64,000 nucleotides of DNA from Ascarosepion bandense (taxonomy: Eukaryota; Mollusca; Cephalopoda; Sepiida; Sepiidae): assembly GCA_037127315.1 (NCBI GenBank), contig JBBBDQ010000310.1, positions 5,440,001-5,504,000 of the forward strand, read 5' to 3'. The notes under the pieces were generated by a model, which searched no databases, was not told the DNA's origin, and was given only the letters and a program-made list of their open reading frames with translations. Shown in pieces: positions 32,645-44,645 of this stretch (within the stretch, counting starts at the first letter, position 1; each line of letters opens with the position of its first letter). A program made the translations under genes and the position numbers.

Positions 32645-33570
32645 GTTTTTACCCAAGAACTTTTGACCTTTGCATCTGCAAGGGTCTTACTCGGGAGAAG
32701 TACCTGCGGAGTGTAGAACCACTTCTCAAGATAGTCCTGATGTTATATGGACCACAGAACCTTTGTATTTTCTCCGATAACCCTTTCATATAGGCTGTTT
32801 TCTGAGAGTTGTTATCCTCATGCACCCTCCCTTCCTTGTTTGTTGGAGTTGTTGTCATGTACCCTGGATAATTGTTTCTTTGTAAGATACTGCTTATGCT
32901 GACCATTTCCTGTTCGTATGTCTTTGGGTCTCAGCTTATGGTTTTTGCTCGATGTTGCAGGTAGCAGACGATTCATTTCTTTACATTGTATGGCTGGTAG
33001 GAGTTGAAGTTTAGGTATTGCCTGGTGAATGTTGGGTTGCGGTATGTGGATGTTTTGAACCCCACCTCTGTTGAAGTTATTAGCACATCCAGAAATGCCA
33101 GTTTGTTGTCACTCTCTGAGATATGTCTGATCTCAGTCTGAAGTGAGTTGTTTGTCTGCAGAAAGTTAGCATCTCCATATCTTATATCTAGTTGAATACT
33201 GGTACGTTCTCTAAGGAATGAGACCGAGCCCAGTCTGTCCCTGACTACTGATACTGCCTCCACCGTGATTACCTTGGTGAACAGACTCACCATATCCAGG
33301 CTAACCATCTTGTTGCATTGGATGGGAGAATCTTTGATAACTTACACGAAATTAGCGGAGTATCGAACATATGATGGTGACTTTCCTATTAGTGCGTCAA
33401 TTATATCTATAAAGAAGCGACTCAGAGAGTGGCACACCGAGCCTAGGATGCTAACAATTGGCCTGAGTGGAATACCGTCCGTATGAAATTTAAGTAGACC
33501 ATACATGTGAGGTAGCTTGCTGTAACGTCGAGACAACTGCCCGTATGTTTGTAGTAACCAAAGCAAAATC
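32645..33570 (-). pseudogene. Penelope-like element reverse transcriptase relic
   Basis: Minus-strand frames give the Penelope-like order. LPHMYGLLKFH and GIPLRPIVS come near 33.5 kb. SRFFIDIID and SPSYVRYSANFV lie at the end of that frame. MVSLDMVSLFTKV is at 33.3 kb, then LAFLDVLIT, STYRNPTFTRQYLNFNSYQP, and GLSEKIQRFCGPYNIRT followed by SGSTLRRY. That last part normally precedes the GIY-YIG endonuclease, which is absent. About 100 residues of the palm, including the catalytic YxDD surroundings, appear deleted. RYGDANF may be the decayed remnant of that box. The protein is broken in at least two frames and cannot be functional. Confidence 0.85.
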
Positions 33571-33789
33571 TACATTTAAAAATTTAAATGCTAAGCACTG
33601 ACTCATTGATTTTGTTAGAAATAAACGAATTTACTCAAATTTACAAAACCTTTGCTTAGCACGCACAAAACTCGCGAAATTTCACACCTTGATGCGAAGT
33701 GTTTTCCGGACAATAGAAAACTAGGAAACATCTAAAAACAAAATTCAGATAATCTTCATTTATCAGAAACAAATTATTTTACGGACCTT

Positions 33790-34428
33790 TTCGCGAGCCG
33801 ACGCGAAGTTTGTTCGTCGTCCAATAGAAAGGCCAGAATCACATCCAGAAGTGAATTCCCAAATGACGTTTTCAAGCCCCACAAAGGAAATAAAAGATGA
33901 AGCAAATTCGACTCACGCCAGAGGGATGTCGAGCGTAATTAACACGTCCCCTGACAAACGTCAAGCTATCGCTATTATTACTTCTCTCTTATCTCTCACT
34001 TCCTTCCTCTCCATTCTTCAACCGTCTGCTTTTTCTTATACTTGATAACCGAACAGAACCCTTTAAGACTGAGCGATTACTTCAAAGACAGTCCTACCCA
34101 AAGATAACGCTCATACATACATACATACATACATACATACATACATACGTTCCTGCCTACATCCACACAAGTTACTACTACGAACTTTTGATACACTTAA
34201 CTACTTACTACTGTTTCTTAATGAACATTTAACTCTATCATTCATGTTATTCTTTTTTATTAATAGATTTCTATTTAAACATATAAAAGGTATACTTTTA
34301 TCTCCCACTAATCCACCTTTTTATAACCTTCTGAAAATTCTGGATAAAACCTGTAAGTTGTAGGAAGTTTGGTTATGTTTCACACAAGGCCAATTAAAAA
34401 ACATTAACCACCTCCCTACTTCTACATG
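33790..34428 (+). repeat. LTR-like repeat family H, copy 2
   Basis: Shares GCGAGCCGACGCGAAGTTTG, CCAATAGAAAGGCCAGAATC and the pyrimidine-rich interior with 12,225-12,765. It shares the 3' block AAGTTGTAGGAAGTTTGG, ACACAAGGCCAATT and CCTCCCTACT with 19,155-19,230. A (CATA)n expansion lies inside. Confidence 0.5.
34111..34147. repeat. (CATA)n microsatellite
   Basis: Nine CATA units inside the family H copy. Confidence 0.95.
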
Positions 34429-34744
34429 TTCTAGACTAGAAGTGACCCTTGTTCTTGATTAGGATTTACGACAGCTAGCTTTGTTTTCAACGTAGCGTCT
34501 TTCTTTACTTTGCTATAGCTACTAAATCTAATGAGGTCTTCCAGTTTCTTGGTGTATTCACTTTTGTCCATCAAAATGATGGAATGTAGATGACCAAGGC
34601 ATTCTCTAAACATTTTCACCGTAGCGAATTGTTTTCTCCTTTTATTATAGTAGCATTTTATATGTCCGTATTGTGGTCATTCTTGTTTTGGTGAGAAAAC
34701 AAAATATTTGATGTAGTGTTTTATGATATGTCTCTTTTGTGTTT

Positions 34745-34835
34745 ATATAATCTTTTATTTACACTCCTTGAGGTTTCTCGTATGTAATTTTGTGACAACA
34801 GAAGAAACCTCAAATAATTTAAATAAAAGATTATA
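34745..34835. repeat. Imperfect 33-bp hairpin
   Basis: ATATAATCTTTTATTTACAC through GAGGTTTCT (34,745-34,777) pairs with AGAAACCTCAAATAATTTAA through GATTATAA (34,803-34,835). The loop is about 25 nt. No coding content. Confidence 0.6.
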
Positions 34836-34964
34836 AGAACGCAATAAAAATTAAACAAAAACTTAAGCGCAGTACCTTGTTAGCCGTTTTTAAGGAAACT
34901 TCTATAAAAGAGTGTTTGCTGCCGAAATACACAATTATATATACACTGCAAGAAAATCTTCTGT

Positions 34965-35040
34965 CTAGTCAGTCATGTATCAAAAGAGACGCAATCGCAC
35001 AAGTGTGTATCACGTATGTCACTTAACTTATTGACTACTA
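34965..35040 (+). repeat. Family C SINE 3' fragment
   Basis: CTAGTCAGTCATGTATC, AAAGAGACGCAATCGCAC and GTGTATCACGTATGTCACTT match the 3' end of the complete SINE at 47.7 kb. Confidence 0.6.
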
Positions 35041-35049
35041 CGCTGCAAT

Positions 35050-36105
35050 ATCTTATCATGTCAGAAAATCTGCAGATACAGCTCCGGTTTCTCACGTTAC
35101 ATGGAAACCAACGAACAAGCTGAACAGAAGTTACAAAACAGACAAAACCCTGTACAAAACATCTTAATTTGTCTCCTCTGCAATAAACATTGCCAGTCAC
35201 AGTTAAAAACATTGATGAAGCTTGTCAGTGAAGGTCATACTCGTTCAATAAGTCGACGGCAATCATGCATATTGCCTCGACGTATTTCTATGCGACCTTT
35301 CTTTATTCGTAATTATGTTCTCTCTTTCTTGCTTCTCTCCTTCTTTTGAAAACATTTCATTAATTTAAGGAAAGACTAAAAGGAAATATGCGTGCTACAA
35401 ATTATCCTGTTGCTGAAAAATATTCCGATAACATCTGTTAATGGCAAATCTAATTCATTTTGCAACTATACAAGAAGACACTCAACATCCTGCCGACGTT
35501 TTCTCTGTTTCCGTGTTGCAATTTTGGGTACAACATAAAATGGGGCCCAGTTAATTCCAAATAATCTGGAAAAGTTAAAATTGCCTGACGTGTTTATATT
35601 AGTAATAATTCAAATAATCGCACTTCTTTTTTTCAAATTACGATGATCCACTGACTGCTTTCTGTTTTTTTTATCATTTCCTTTCTAAATATTCCTGATA
35701 TTCATGATTAACGACTTTAAACTGTTAATTAAAAATTACTTTTTAGACTCTCACTCTATCACCTTTTTAGGATCTTTCTGTCTGTTTTTTATTCTTCCTA
35801 ATTTTCTGGTCGATTCCTTTGAGATTAAGAGCGTCAACCAATAAAATATATATATATATTATGTTGAGATCAGAAAAAATAAGCTACAAAAAGCAAAACT
35901 GAAAATATGACTTCAAAGTAACTCGTCAACATTAACCTAAGCAGAATGCGTTTTAATGTGATGATTAAATGTAAAGAAGAAAAGCTATTAAAAATATTGT
36001 ATTCTAATCTGTGCAAATTATTTATACTTTTTTATTCACGACTTACATATATACTAAATAAAGATTATATTAACACAAAAGAGATATTATACAAAACAGT
36101 ATATC
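35050..36105. other. Non-coding AT-rich stretch
   Basis: No element recognised. The 82-codon and 70-codon frames near 35.2 and 36.0 kb show no family signature. Confidence 0.45.
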
Positions 36106-36109
36106 CTGC

Positions 36110-36215
36110 CATAAGAGATGGATTCTTACTTTTCCCAAGGGTAATTGCATGTAAGTGAATGTAACTAATTCGACGGGAATTTGAACTTGGTTCTCCGATT
36201 TTTCATGCCGCAGTC
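36110..36215 (-). repeat. Family C SINE fragment
   Basis: On the minus strand it carries GAATTTGAAC-type B box and CATTCACTTACATGCAATTAC, CCTTGGGAAAAG; 3' part missing. Confidence 0.6.
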
Positions 36216-36359
36216 TAACTGATTATCATTTGTGAAAGATCTACCAATACGATTATTCTTGTGGCTAACGAGGCCTGCATTAGAGAGACACGCTTAACAC
36301 ATGTTAAGTGCATGTTGCTGGATTAAATTTCTATTTTCTTAGCTACACGTTTGATATTT

Positions 36360-36635
36360 GCCAAACCCCAATACCTCCATAAATTGTACGATTGTCGTCA
36401 TACTGATCACAAGCAGCAGTTACCCATTCAAGATCATCAGTATAACATACTCCGAGAGACTTTAAATACTTCTTGTAGCACTTCTTTAGATGATGCTAAG
36501 GTCAAGTGACATAAAGAATTGTTTTGGGTATCAAAGCGAATGACATGACCTTGCCAGCGAAAACAGTGGCGATGAATGTTCGATTGGATGCTGATAATAT
36601 TGGCCTTTACAAGGACCACGTAGCAGAAGTTTTAT
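36360..36635 (-). pseudogene. LINE reverse transcriptase C-terminal relic
   Basis: Minus strand reads KANIISIQSNIHRHCFRWQG, HVIRFDTQN and then EVLQEVFKVSRSMLY followed by stops. The RWxGHVxR word is typical of the C-terminal region of AP-endonuclease LINEs. Related to the 9.3-kb relic. Stops after LY and further on make it non-functional. Confidence 0.65.
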
Positions 36636-36754
36636 TCTTCCTGGTGTTTTATGCTATACATACAACTACATGCATATATATATTTTAAATTCTATTGAAT
36701 TTATCCATCGTTTTTTGAAATCTGCGAATGGCCATCTGCAGAACTGAATGCTGC

Positions 36755-36905
36755 AGAGGCAAAAAAAAAACGAAAAAACAAAAAAACGAAATCAAGACTG
36801 TGGCCAAGCTTTCGAAAAAAAAAAGACAAAGAAAAAAGAAAAAGAAAAAAGAAAAAAAGAAACAAAAAAGAAACAGACAAAACAAACGAAAATACAGCAA
36901 TAATA
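36755..36905. repeat. A-rich/AAAG low-complexity tract
   Basis: Nearly all A with scattered G and C on the plus strand. Lys-rich or Phe-rich open frames across it are composition artefacts. Confidence 0.9.
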
Positions 36906-37164
36906 AAGAAACTTAACAGCTGATATAAACACCAGAAGTCTTTTTTGAATATTAGACACAACTGACATCTATTTTCCTTTCTTTACTTTTTCGCGTTACA
37001 TGTTGATTGACTGTATCAAGCCGCAAGCAGTCATCTCAGCTTATGTCTCCATGCTATATAAATGCACTCCCCTATATATATAGGAACAATGTGAGGATGC
37101 TGGTAAAAATGAATCTGCCTTGTCCATCGTATTCAATGAAAGAAGCTTGACAGAAATGTTGCTG

Positions 37165-37458
37165 CCCAACTCTCACACTCTGATGGAGGAATGTTAGACT
37201 TTGAAAAAACAGTAGCTCATCAAGCATCTACGCATCGTTCATTCAGTAATTAATTGGAACACTCTCAGCTTCCCGCGTATGTTTACATTGAACATAACAC
37301 GCTAAAGTCCGCCTTCCTCTATTGACCGTTCATAGCTCAGAGGCTGAATCGCCGACTGATGTCAATTCGGACGGGTTTCAATTGTGGCTAGAAGCAATCG
37401 GATATCAAATCGTACTGATGAGCTGTGATACAGCGAAACAGATCTGTCTGCGGATGAC
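37165..37458 (+). repeat. Family A element, copy 3 (tRNA-like boxes + intact hammerhead)
   Basis: Leader AACAGTAGCTCATCAAGCAT and CTACGCATCGTTCATTCAGTA matches the 29.7-kb copy. Then come CATAGCTCAGAGGCTGA (A-box-like, 37,331), GGGTTTCAATTGTGG (B-box-like, 37,374), the hammerhead, and a short (TA)n run at 37,459. Confidence 0.78.
37408..37458 (+). ncRNA. Type I hammerhead ribozyme, family A copy 3 (intact core)
   Basis: Core CTGATGA at 37,415-37,421. Stem II is GCTGT-GAT-ACAGC (37,422-37,434). GAAA is at 37,435-37,438. Stem III palindrome ACAGATCTGT is at 37,438-37,447. Cleavage follows C37,448 (GUC), and strand TGCG (37,449) pairs with CGTA (37,411-37,414) using one G-U. The distal part of stem I is less regular than in copy 2. 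Confidence 0.8.
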
Positions 37459-37742
37459 TATATATATATATATATACAGCAATGAGATTGACCTTAAAAA
37501 ATTATATTTGATTATGTTTCATGTTAGCAGGAGGGATTGAAATTTTTGGGATATTCTGGCTTTCTCGTCTCTAATATTGAAGTGTGATAGGTTTTGTATG
37601 ATATTAACCATAAAGACAAAATTACGAGCGACTATTTACAATTAAATGTTGCCCCAACTACTGTACAAAGAATATCTATAGTCATATTTGTTTTTGATAG
37701 GTTGTGCTTGTGTATTTGTGTTTGTGAGTGTGTGCTTGTGTA

Positions 37743-37743
<1 letters not shown>

Positions 37744-37797
<54 letters not shown>
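37744..37797. repeat. (TG)n(AG)n microsatellite
   Basis: TG run passing into AG. Confidence 0.95.
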
Positions 37798-37999
37798 TTT
37801 TAATGGGGTCATATTATGATAGAAAGTGAAGACTAATTAAAAATGGTGCTAAAACGTCGTGGTTTGGCCGAGAAGTCCGTCAAAATGTTTGATTTCATTT
37901 GGATATGTGGATTAGCCGAGTACTTTTCATCACTCTCCCTGGGGTTCATAGCTACACTTACGCGCAAGCAAAGCGAAATGTTTTTTTTTTTTTTTAACC

Positions 38000-39960
38000 A
38001 TGCAAGGGGTTGATTTTCTAAGTGCTTAAGTACAAAAGCAATCTATGACCTTCATCGAAGGTAAATGTCATAATGCTTGACTTCTCTTACTAGTAATACA
38101 CTCAGAAAATAAGCCTTCAGTATAGCAGCTCAGTGTTCAAATCTAGGAAAAAGATTCCTTCTAAACAACGCATTTCACATGAAAAGACAATTTCCTCAAC
38201 TCACATGGAAACATGCGTTTAGCAGCCTTTAAAAACACTTATCCTAAAAACAAAAGGCAGGTAAATATTTCACTGAAACTTTAGTATACAGAAATAATAT
38301 GCAGGAATACCTATTTTAGCGGTCAAGAGCTACATAATCTTCAGAAAAATAAAAGCTATACAAATGTATAATAGACAAAATAAACAGAATCTGTTTCATC
38401 GATAAAATTTATTTTCAGAATGTTATCTTTTAAAATACTATCTGCTAAGATTAGATGTATAATATTTCCGATTTATATATTAAGATCGAAAACCAAGGAA
38501 TGAATATGTAATTTAAATCTGTTTTCTAATTAATTTTCTTTAGAATTTATACACCATCTTAAATAAACATGCTCTTTTATCATTCATTTGGAGCTCTAGA
38601 CTAAAAAAACCAAACAAACAAAAAACAAACAAATATCTAAGAACATTATTATTATTACATTTTTACATGACGTAATATCAAATATCATTTCTTTATTTTT
38701 GAACTAGAATTCATTTCATTTTAATTTCGGTTGCTTTTTATTGTCTCAAAGCATCAATCAAATTTTCAGTCTATCTGAACTGAAAATAAACCCCCATGGA
38801 AAGCCAAACACGTATTTTGTTTGCCTGGAAGGCCTGTTTTTGTGACGATAAAAATGTAGGTATATGGTTAATAACAACTGCGGTAAGATTCTGTGACATA
38901 AGTGGCAAGAAAGTTGTCCTATTAAAACTGGCTTCTTGAGTTAAAAAGATGTGGGACACATTTTGGAAAGAGTTTTTTCTTTTTAATTTTTTTTTATTAG
39001 TTTCAATCAATATTACTTACTCAGAGCCATAGAATGGGTGTTTGAATTTTTTGATAAAAAGCAACTGAAATTAAAATGCAAAAATACTAGCTAAAATGAA
39101 TAACAGCTTGCATATAAGTATTCTTGTTGCTGATTTTTAAAATTAGGAATTAATCTTTACTTCAAAAATTCAGTTTATTAAGGAACTTAACCATATTAGT
39201 AATTCTAATTAAGACTGCATAAAAGCCTGACGGAAACCTCAGGTTATTTTTATCAGTTATCAAATAAAGGGCATCTGGCGACTTATGGTTTGGATCTTGC
39301 CGTTGATAAGAGTTTGTGAAATTTGTTTTCCCTGTATTTATTTATTCGTATCTTATTTAGTGCTAAAAGGACATCAAACCATAAAAAGATTTATTTTATA
39401 CAGACACACTTACACGATGAAAAACTGACATCACCCTGCTTGGAGAATCGAAAGGCTTATTAAAAAAAATGTGCCTCTCGGCTATCGGCAAGTACAGAAA
39501 CTTCGTTTCCTCCTTTAAACCAAGCTTGTTTTAACCATTCAGCCACGATAGACTCTAAAGTAATTTTTATTAATAAATACGCATTTATTTCTGGGACATT
39601 CCGGAGTCTATTTTTACTAACTTTATTTTCGTATGCGTGGCCTAATAAGATTACGGTTCAGAAAAAAATATTACTCCAAATATTTAAATATAAATATAGA
39701 ATTTATCTTGAAAAGAAATAATATCGAACCTGAAAAATGAGTGACACCAGACCATAGAAACCAAGTACAAGTTTGATTCCCACCAAATGTGGATTGACGT
39801 AACCTCTCATTTGCATCCGGTTTTGCGTGTGAATGACAAGCTTGAGAGAGTTAGCTATATAATCAACCGTACCAGAGAAGAGCGAGGAAGTCTCTCTGAC
39901 ATCGCAGTTGGAGAATGTCAGGTCCATGTTCGGACCAGGAGCGATGTAGATCATACACAC
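38000..39960. other. Non-coding AT-rich stretch
   Basis: No gene or element recognised. The 97-codon minus-strand frame near 39.8 kb has no family signature. Confidence 0.45.
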
Positions 39961-40014
39961 GTACATACACACACACTGGCTGACATTAACCGACAAAGTA
40001 TTTTAGTGAACTGA

Positions 40015-42060
40015 CTGTGGAAGTGACCACGTCCCAGTCATCTGCAAATTAAAAGTGAAACTCCGGAGATTGAAGAAGCCTAATGCAACACCAAAACTGA
40101 CATACAACGCACTCGTGAATGACCTCAAACTACAGAAAGAATACACTAACAGCATGAAAACCAAATAAAAAGAACAAACTAGGAAAGCACACACAAAATG
40201 GGACTCGCTAAAGGAAGCAATACTGACATCAGCAAACAGCATTGCCCCAAAGGAAAATAGGCACAGAAAGAAAAACGAGTGGATGACGGAAGAGATTCTG
40301 GAAATGATGTAAAGGAGGCAGAAAATTATATCAAGACTACAGGGAACTACACAAGGAAATAAGAAGAAAATGTAGAGAGGCTAAAGAGAAATGGCTCAAT
40401 GACAAAGTAGAGAGATTGAGCAGGAATAATAAAGCAGACATGCATAAGGAAATAAAAGAACTGACAGGACAAAAAACCTGCTCTTCAACAGGATGTCTAA
40501 AATCTAAGGATGGAACAATCATTTTGGAGAAAGAGGAAATACTCCAACGATGGGAAGAATATATTAAAGATCTTTTCCGCGACAAGAGCGAACAACCAAT
40601 AATACGCAAAGATGAGGAACGGGCCGGAAATATTAAAGTGTGAAGTGAAATCTGCAATAACCAAACTGAATAGAAACAAAGCAGCGGGACCAGACGACAT
40701 AAAGCTGCTGATAGCCCTGGAAGAATTTGGTATAGAAAAAATTACTGAAATAATAAATGAAATTTATAATAATGGTGTAATATGTATAGCAAGTCTATCT
40801 TCATAGCACTACCTAAGAAAACAAAACTGATCGTCCGAATCCTGATGAATAGAGCGAGAAGCAGAGTTAGGCCAGGGATAGGACAAGAACAGTGTAGTTT
40901 CGTTAAAGACACGGGAACAAGGAATGCCATATTTATGATTAGAATGCTCTCCGAAAGAGCAATACAAATGAAGAAGGACTTATACCTGTGTTTCATTGAT
41001 TATGCGAAGGCGTTTGACAAAATACGCCACAAAGAACTGATGTAGATGCTCGGCAGCCTGAACATATTTGGGAAAGACTTAAAAGTAATAAAAAATCTTT
41101 ACTGGCAGCAAACCGCTTGCATACGGACAGGTAATGAATTGAGTAGATATACAAAGATAGAAAGGGGCGTAAGAAATCACCGGATCTGTTCAACTTGTAC
41201 AGCAAGAATATTTTGAGGACCCTAGAAGTTATGCCTGGATTCGTAATCGGAGGCCACAATTTAAACAACCTAAGATATGTAGATGATACAGTGCTAAAAG
41301 CAGACACAGAAAGGAAACTACAAGACCTCCTACTGAAGGTAGCAGAAGAAAGTAACAAGAAAGGACAAGAAATAAACTGCACGAAAATCTAATGCATGGT
41401 CATCAGTAAAAAGGGCAGCCCAAAATGCCAAATACAGGCCGGAGATACCAGAATCAAACAGGTACAAAACTTAAAATACCTGGGAAGTGTTCTAACAGAA
41501 GACGGAAAGTGTGACACAGAGATCCGAAGGCAAATTGGCATGGCGAAGGAAGCATTCCAGAAGTTGAATAAAGTATTTAGAAACAGTACAATTTCGCTAG
41601 AAACTAGGAAGAGTACTGCTGTCCATTCTTCAATATGGCAGTGAATGCTGGACAATACCATGAAAGATGAAGGAAAAACTTGAAGCAACTGAAATCTGGT
41701 TCTACAGAAGGATGCTGCGAATATCATGGATCGAGCATGTGAGCAATGATGAGGTCTTACAAATGATGGAAACAAAAAGGAAATTAATTCTGAGCATCAG
41801 GGAGAGACAACTGAAGTTCCTGGGACACGCAATGAGGAAGGAGTGCTTAGAGAATCTGATACTAACAGGCCGGATAGAGGGAAAAAGAGATAAGGGAAAG
41901 CAACGGATAACATATTTGGAGGACCTAATCAGGTGGATGACTGAACGAAGATTACATGGTGTAACAGGAGAAGGCGTGCTCAGAGCCACCAGGGATAGGG
42001 AAACGTGGAAGTCTATGATCGCCTGCGTCCTGAAGGGACAAGGCACATAGAAAAAGAAGA
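40015..42060 (+). pseudogene. GAA-tailed LINE, copy 3 (endonuclease end through RT)
   Basis: The longest copy. It starts inside the AP-endonuclease with GSDHVPVICKLKVKLRR (40,019), the catalytic SDH box of that domain. A linker holds an EWMTEEILEMM stretch. RT motifs follow: NRNKAAGPDDIKLL (40.67 kb), LYLCFIDYAKAFDKIRHKEL (40.98 kb), YVDD at 41,276-41,287 and FLGHAMRKECLENL (41.81 kb). The last frame of 127 codons ends in KGQGT and ACATAGAAAAAGAAGAAAA. Stops (for example after KTK near 40.17 kb and at 41,043) and frameshifts make it dead. The 5' part of the endonuclease is missing, so the copy is 5' truncated. Confidence 0.87.
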
Positions 42061-42456
42061 AAATGTTATGTTAAATATGAAAGATTCAAGTTTCGTGTTA
42101 GTCATTACTCAGAGCATGTAATCATTAACCGGTACACGCCGACTTCATTAGATGATGACAAATATAAGTATCATGAAAGTATTATTTATTTGGCCTAATA
42201 TCACACATCCAATCTTTTTCAGATACATTTACAATGTTCGCTATATGATCTGAACACAATTTAGTTTAAAAATGTTCTGGTAAATGCGACAGACAGATAC
42301 ATATTCTTTGCTGTACAGAAAAATATGATGTCGTATCTAATGTATTGGTAATTGTAATTTCCTCGAATTCATTATTTATACAAGCAATTATATTTGCTAA
42401 AACCGGAATTTGTAATCTGCTAATGGCCGAAGAAAAAAACGAACACTGAAAAGAGA

Positions 42457-42459
<3 letters not shown>

Positions 42460-42521
<62 letters not shown>
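42460..42521. repeat. (CA)n microsatellite
   Basis: Uninterrupted CA run. Confidence 0.97.
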
Positions 42522-42526
<5 letters not shown>

Positions 42527-42539
42527 TAGAGGAAGTGAC

Positions 42540-42596
42540 ATAACAAGAGGCAAAGAAATAAAAAGAGAGACTGTAAATAAGATTGAGTGCGTGTGT

Positions 42597-42630
<34 letters not shown>

Positions 42631-42860
42631 GAATACTAAAAAGAGAAAAAATAAAAAGACAGACTGAGTAAGTGAGAAAGACCTCGCGTGTGTGAGAGAA
42701 AGAGAAAGGAATAGAGAGAGAGAGAGAGAGAGATAAAAAGAGGAAAAGAAATAAAAAGAGAGAAATAAAAAAGAGAGACTGAATGAGTGAGAAAGTGTGT
42801 GAATGTGTTTGCGTTTGTAAGTGTTTGAGAGATAAGAGAGAAAGAGAGTGTGAGTGATAA
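42540..42860. repeat. Purine-rich low-complexity tract with (GATA)n and (GA)n
   Basis: The plus strand is overwhelmingly A and G, with GATA units at 42,597-42,630 and GA units near 42,714-42,732. A 195-codon Leu/Ser/Phe-rich minus-strand frame is the translation of this tract, not a gene. Confidence 0.85.
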
Positions 42861-43795
42861 TGTTTATAAAATGATTGATTGCAAGACTCCGATTATAAAT
42901 GTCAACAGCGTAAACGAAAAAAATTGTGCAAAAGAAAAATGTCAGAAAGAAACTTAATGGAAGTAAAGATAGAAACGTTTTCAAACATTAATAAGATTGA
43001 AAGAAAGATGGAACTTCATTAAGACCGGAAAACAAAATTGAATTTGAAGGCAAACACAAAAAAAAGAAAAGAAATCAACGAAAATGTACATTAAATTAAG
43101 ATAGTGAATAAATCCTATAAAAACACAATATAATAATTAAAAGGAAAAATTCATATAAACACGGAGAATAAAATAATTATATGTAATAAAGAAATTAGAG
43201 AATGATATTCCATGTAGGGAAACCAATTATGTGCAACATAAATTAAACAAAATATAATGAATGAAATTTATTTTTATCATAAAGAATTATAATAAAATAA
43301 GTAAACTAAAATTATGTAAGACACATACACACACGCACGCACACACACATATTTATATGATAGAATAAGTAAAGAACAAGCAGAAAAAGTGTTTTTAATC
43401 TTAAAGACATTTTTCCTACCTGTTTTTTTTATTTATTCTATCATCTTGTTGGATTTCAATCCATATATTCAACTTATATATATAAATACATATATATATA
43501 TATATATAAACACACGCACACATATATATAGTTTATCTGCTTAACCTTTATTTTTAATGAATACTCATATTTGATAGACGCCCTGTTTTTATAATTAAAC
43601 ATTATATTTATCTTTTTTACATCTACCGGCCAGAATATTCTAGAAATCTATTTAGAAAAAATATGCGGCATATTTATAAAATAGCATTTAAACAGATAAT
43701 TTAGCGATATGTCGGATTTAATCTATTTCCTAAAGGTATATATCTGATAAAAAATATAGTTGTGAGGTATGCTATATTTATGGGTAAATAGAAAA
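42861..43795. other. Non-coding AT-rich stretch
   Basis: A-rich DNA with small CA and TA tracts at 43,325-43,350 and 43,470-43,535. No gene seen. Confidence 0.5.
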
Positions 43796-43799
43796 AAAA

Positions 43800-43915
43800 T
43801 CGTATGTCTATGTAAAAGTGAACATTGAGGTCACCACCAAGCAGCAACAGTTTGTCTCATGCGTCAAAGTATTCTTCAAGCCGTGTGTGTTGCTTTTTGG
43901 CTCAACTATTTCTAT
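43800..43915 (-). pseudogene. LINE AP-endonuclease fragment
   Basis: Minus strand reads RLEEYFDA, a stop, then DKLLLLGGDLNVHFYID. GGDLNVH matches the GDFN/GDLN catalytic box of AP-type LINE endonucleases. Only about 35 codons are recognisable. Confidence 0.5.
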
Positions 43916-44079
43916 ATGCTGGTCAGCGGTAGTAATCACTCAGCGGTAGTAAGGTCTATTGTATCATTCTGGTTATTGGGTAAACGGTAACAGTTATGTT
44001 TCAAGTTAATCTAGAGGCCGTTGATTAAAAATAATTGTGAATCCGAATGCAGTTGACATCAAAAAAGGATCTGCAATAT

Positions 44080-44555
44080 AATCGATCCTGACCTGGCATC
44101 TTGACTTCCGTCACTTTCTCATCGCCGTGATGTGGCTTACCTCGTTCTTTTTTTTTTTTTTTAAATATTTTCATGACAATGACAATTGCTCTTACTAGAT
44201 TTTTTTCCTTGATGCTCCGTTCACATGAATTTAAGCGTGCTACTAGATTGGCATTTAGGTTCCATCCATTTAGCGTTTAAATTTTTAAATATAACCGCCA
44301 CTTCTACTTCAACAGTTTATTTTCTTGCACTTCCTGTCTGTAGAACTCTCTTCCATTAACTTGTTTCCCTGATAGCTACAATTTCGAAAAATTTAAAGCA
44401 ATGTCAATTGCCATCTTCCATATTCTTAAATCCCAGTCATTTTTTATCCTTTCTTCAATACCCACCTGGATCCAGTCTTTTCTCTACAAACCGCTGCATA
44501 GTGATGGCGATTCCGCATTGCCTGGGGTGAAATGATTAAAAAAAAGTTATTTGTA
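44080..44555 (+). pseudogene. CR1/L2-like LINE 3' end fragment
   Basis: Plus-strand frames give SHRRDVAYLVL (44.12 kb), then a T run and a frame change. KRATRLAFRFHPFSV (44.24 kb) and CTSCL, stop, NSLPLTCFPDSYNFEKFKA (44.33-44.40 kb) follow. This is the usual C-terminal order of CR1/L2-like polyproteins. The SHRRDVA word also occurs in the 21.6-kb minus-strand relic. Broken by one stop and at least two frameshifts. Confidence 0.72.
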
Positions 44556-44624
44556 GCTATTTTATAGAGATTTTAAATTTCTATTCATTATTAATTATTG
44601 ATTACTTAATTATTTGCTGTTATT

Positions 44625-44645
44625 ATTATTATTATTATTATTATT
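44625..44645. repeat. (TTA)n microsatellite
   Basis: Seven TTA-type units. Confidence 0.9.

Noticed and set aside
36685..36961. Phe-rich and Lys-rich open frames on opposite strands
   Set aside because: Artefacts of the A-rich tract at 36.75-36.90 kb.
37850..37975. tRNA gene
   Set aside because: GGTTTGGCCGAGAAG and GGATTAGCCGAG look A-box-like, but no cloverleaf or B box could be drawn.
42397..42984. 195-codon minus-strand open frame
   Set aside because: Translation of the purine-rich and (CA)n tract: runs of Ser, Leu, Phe, Cys and Val, with no domain or start context.
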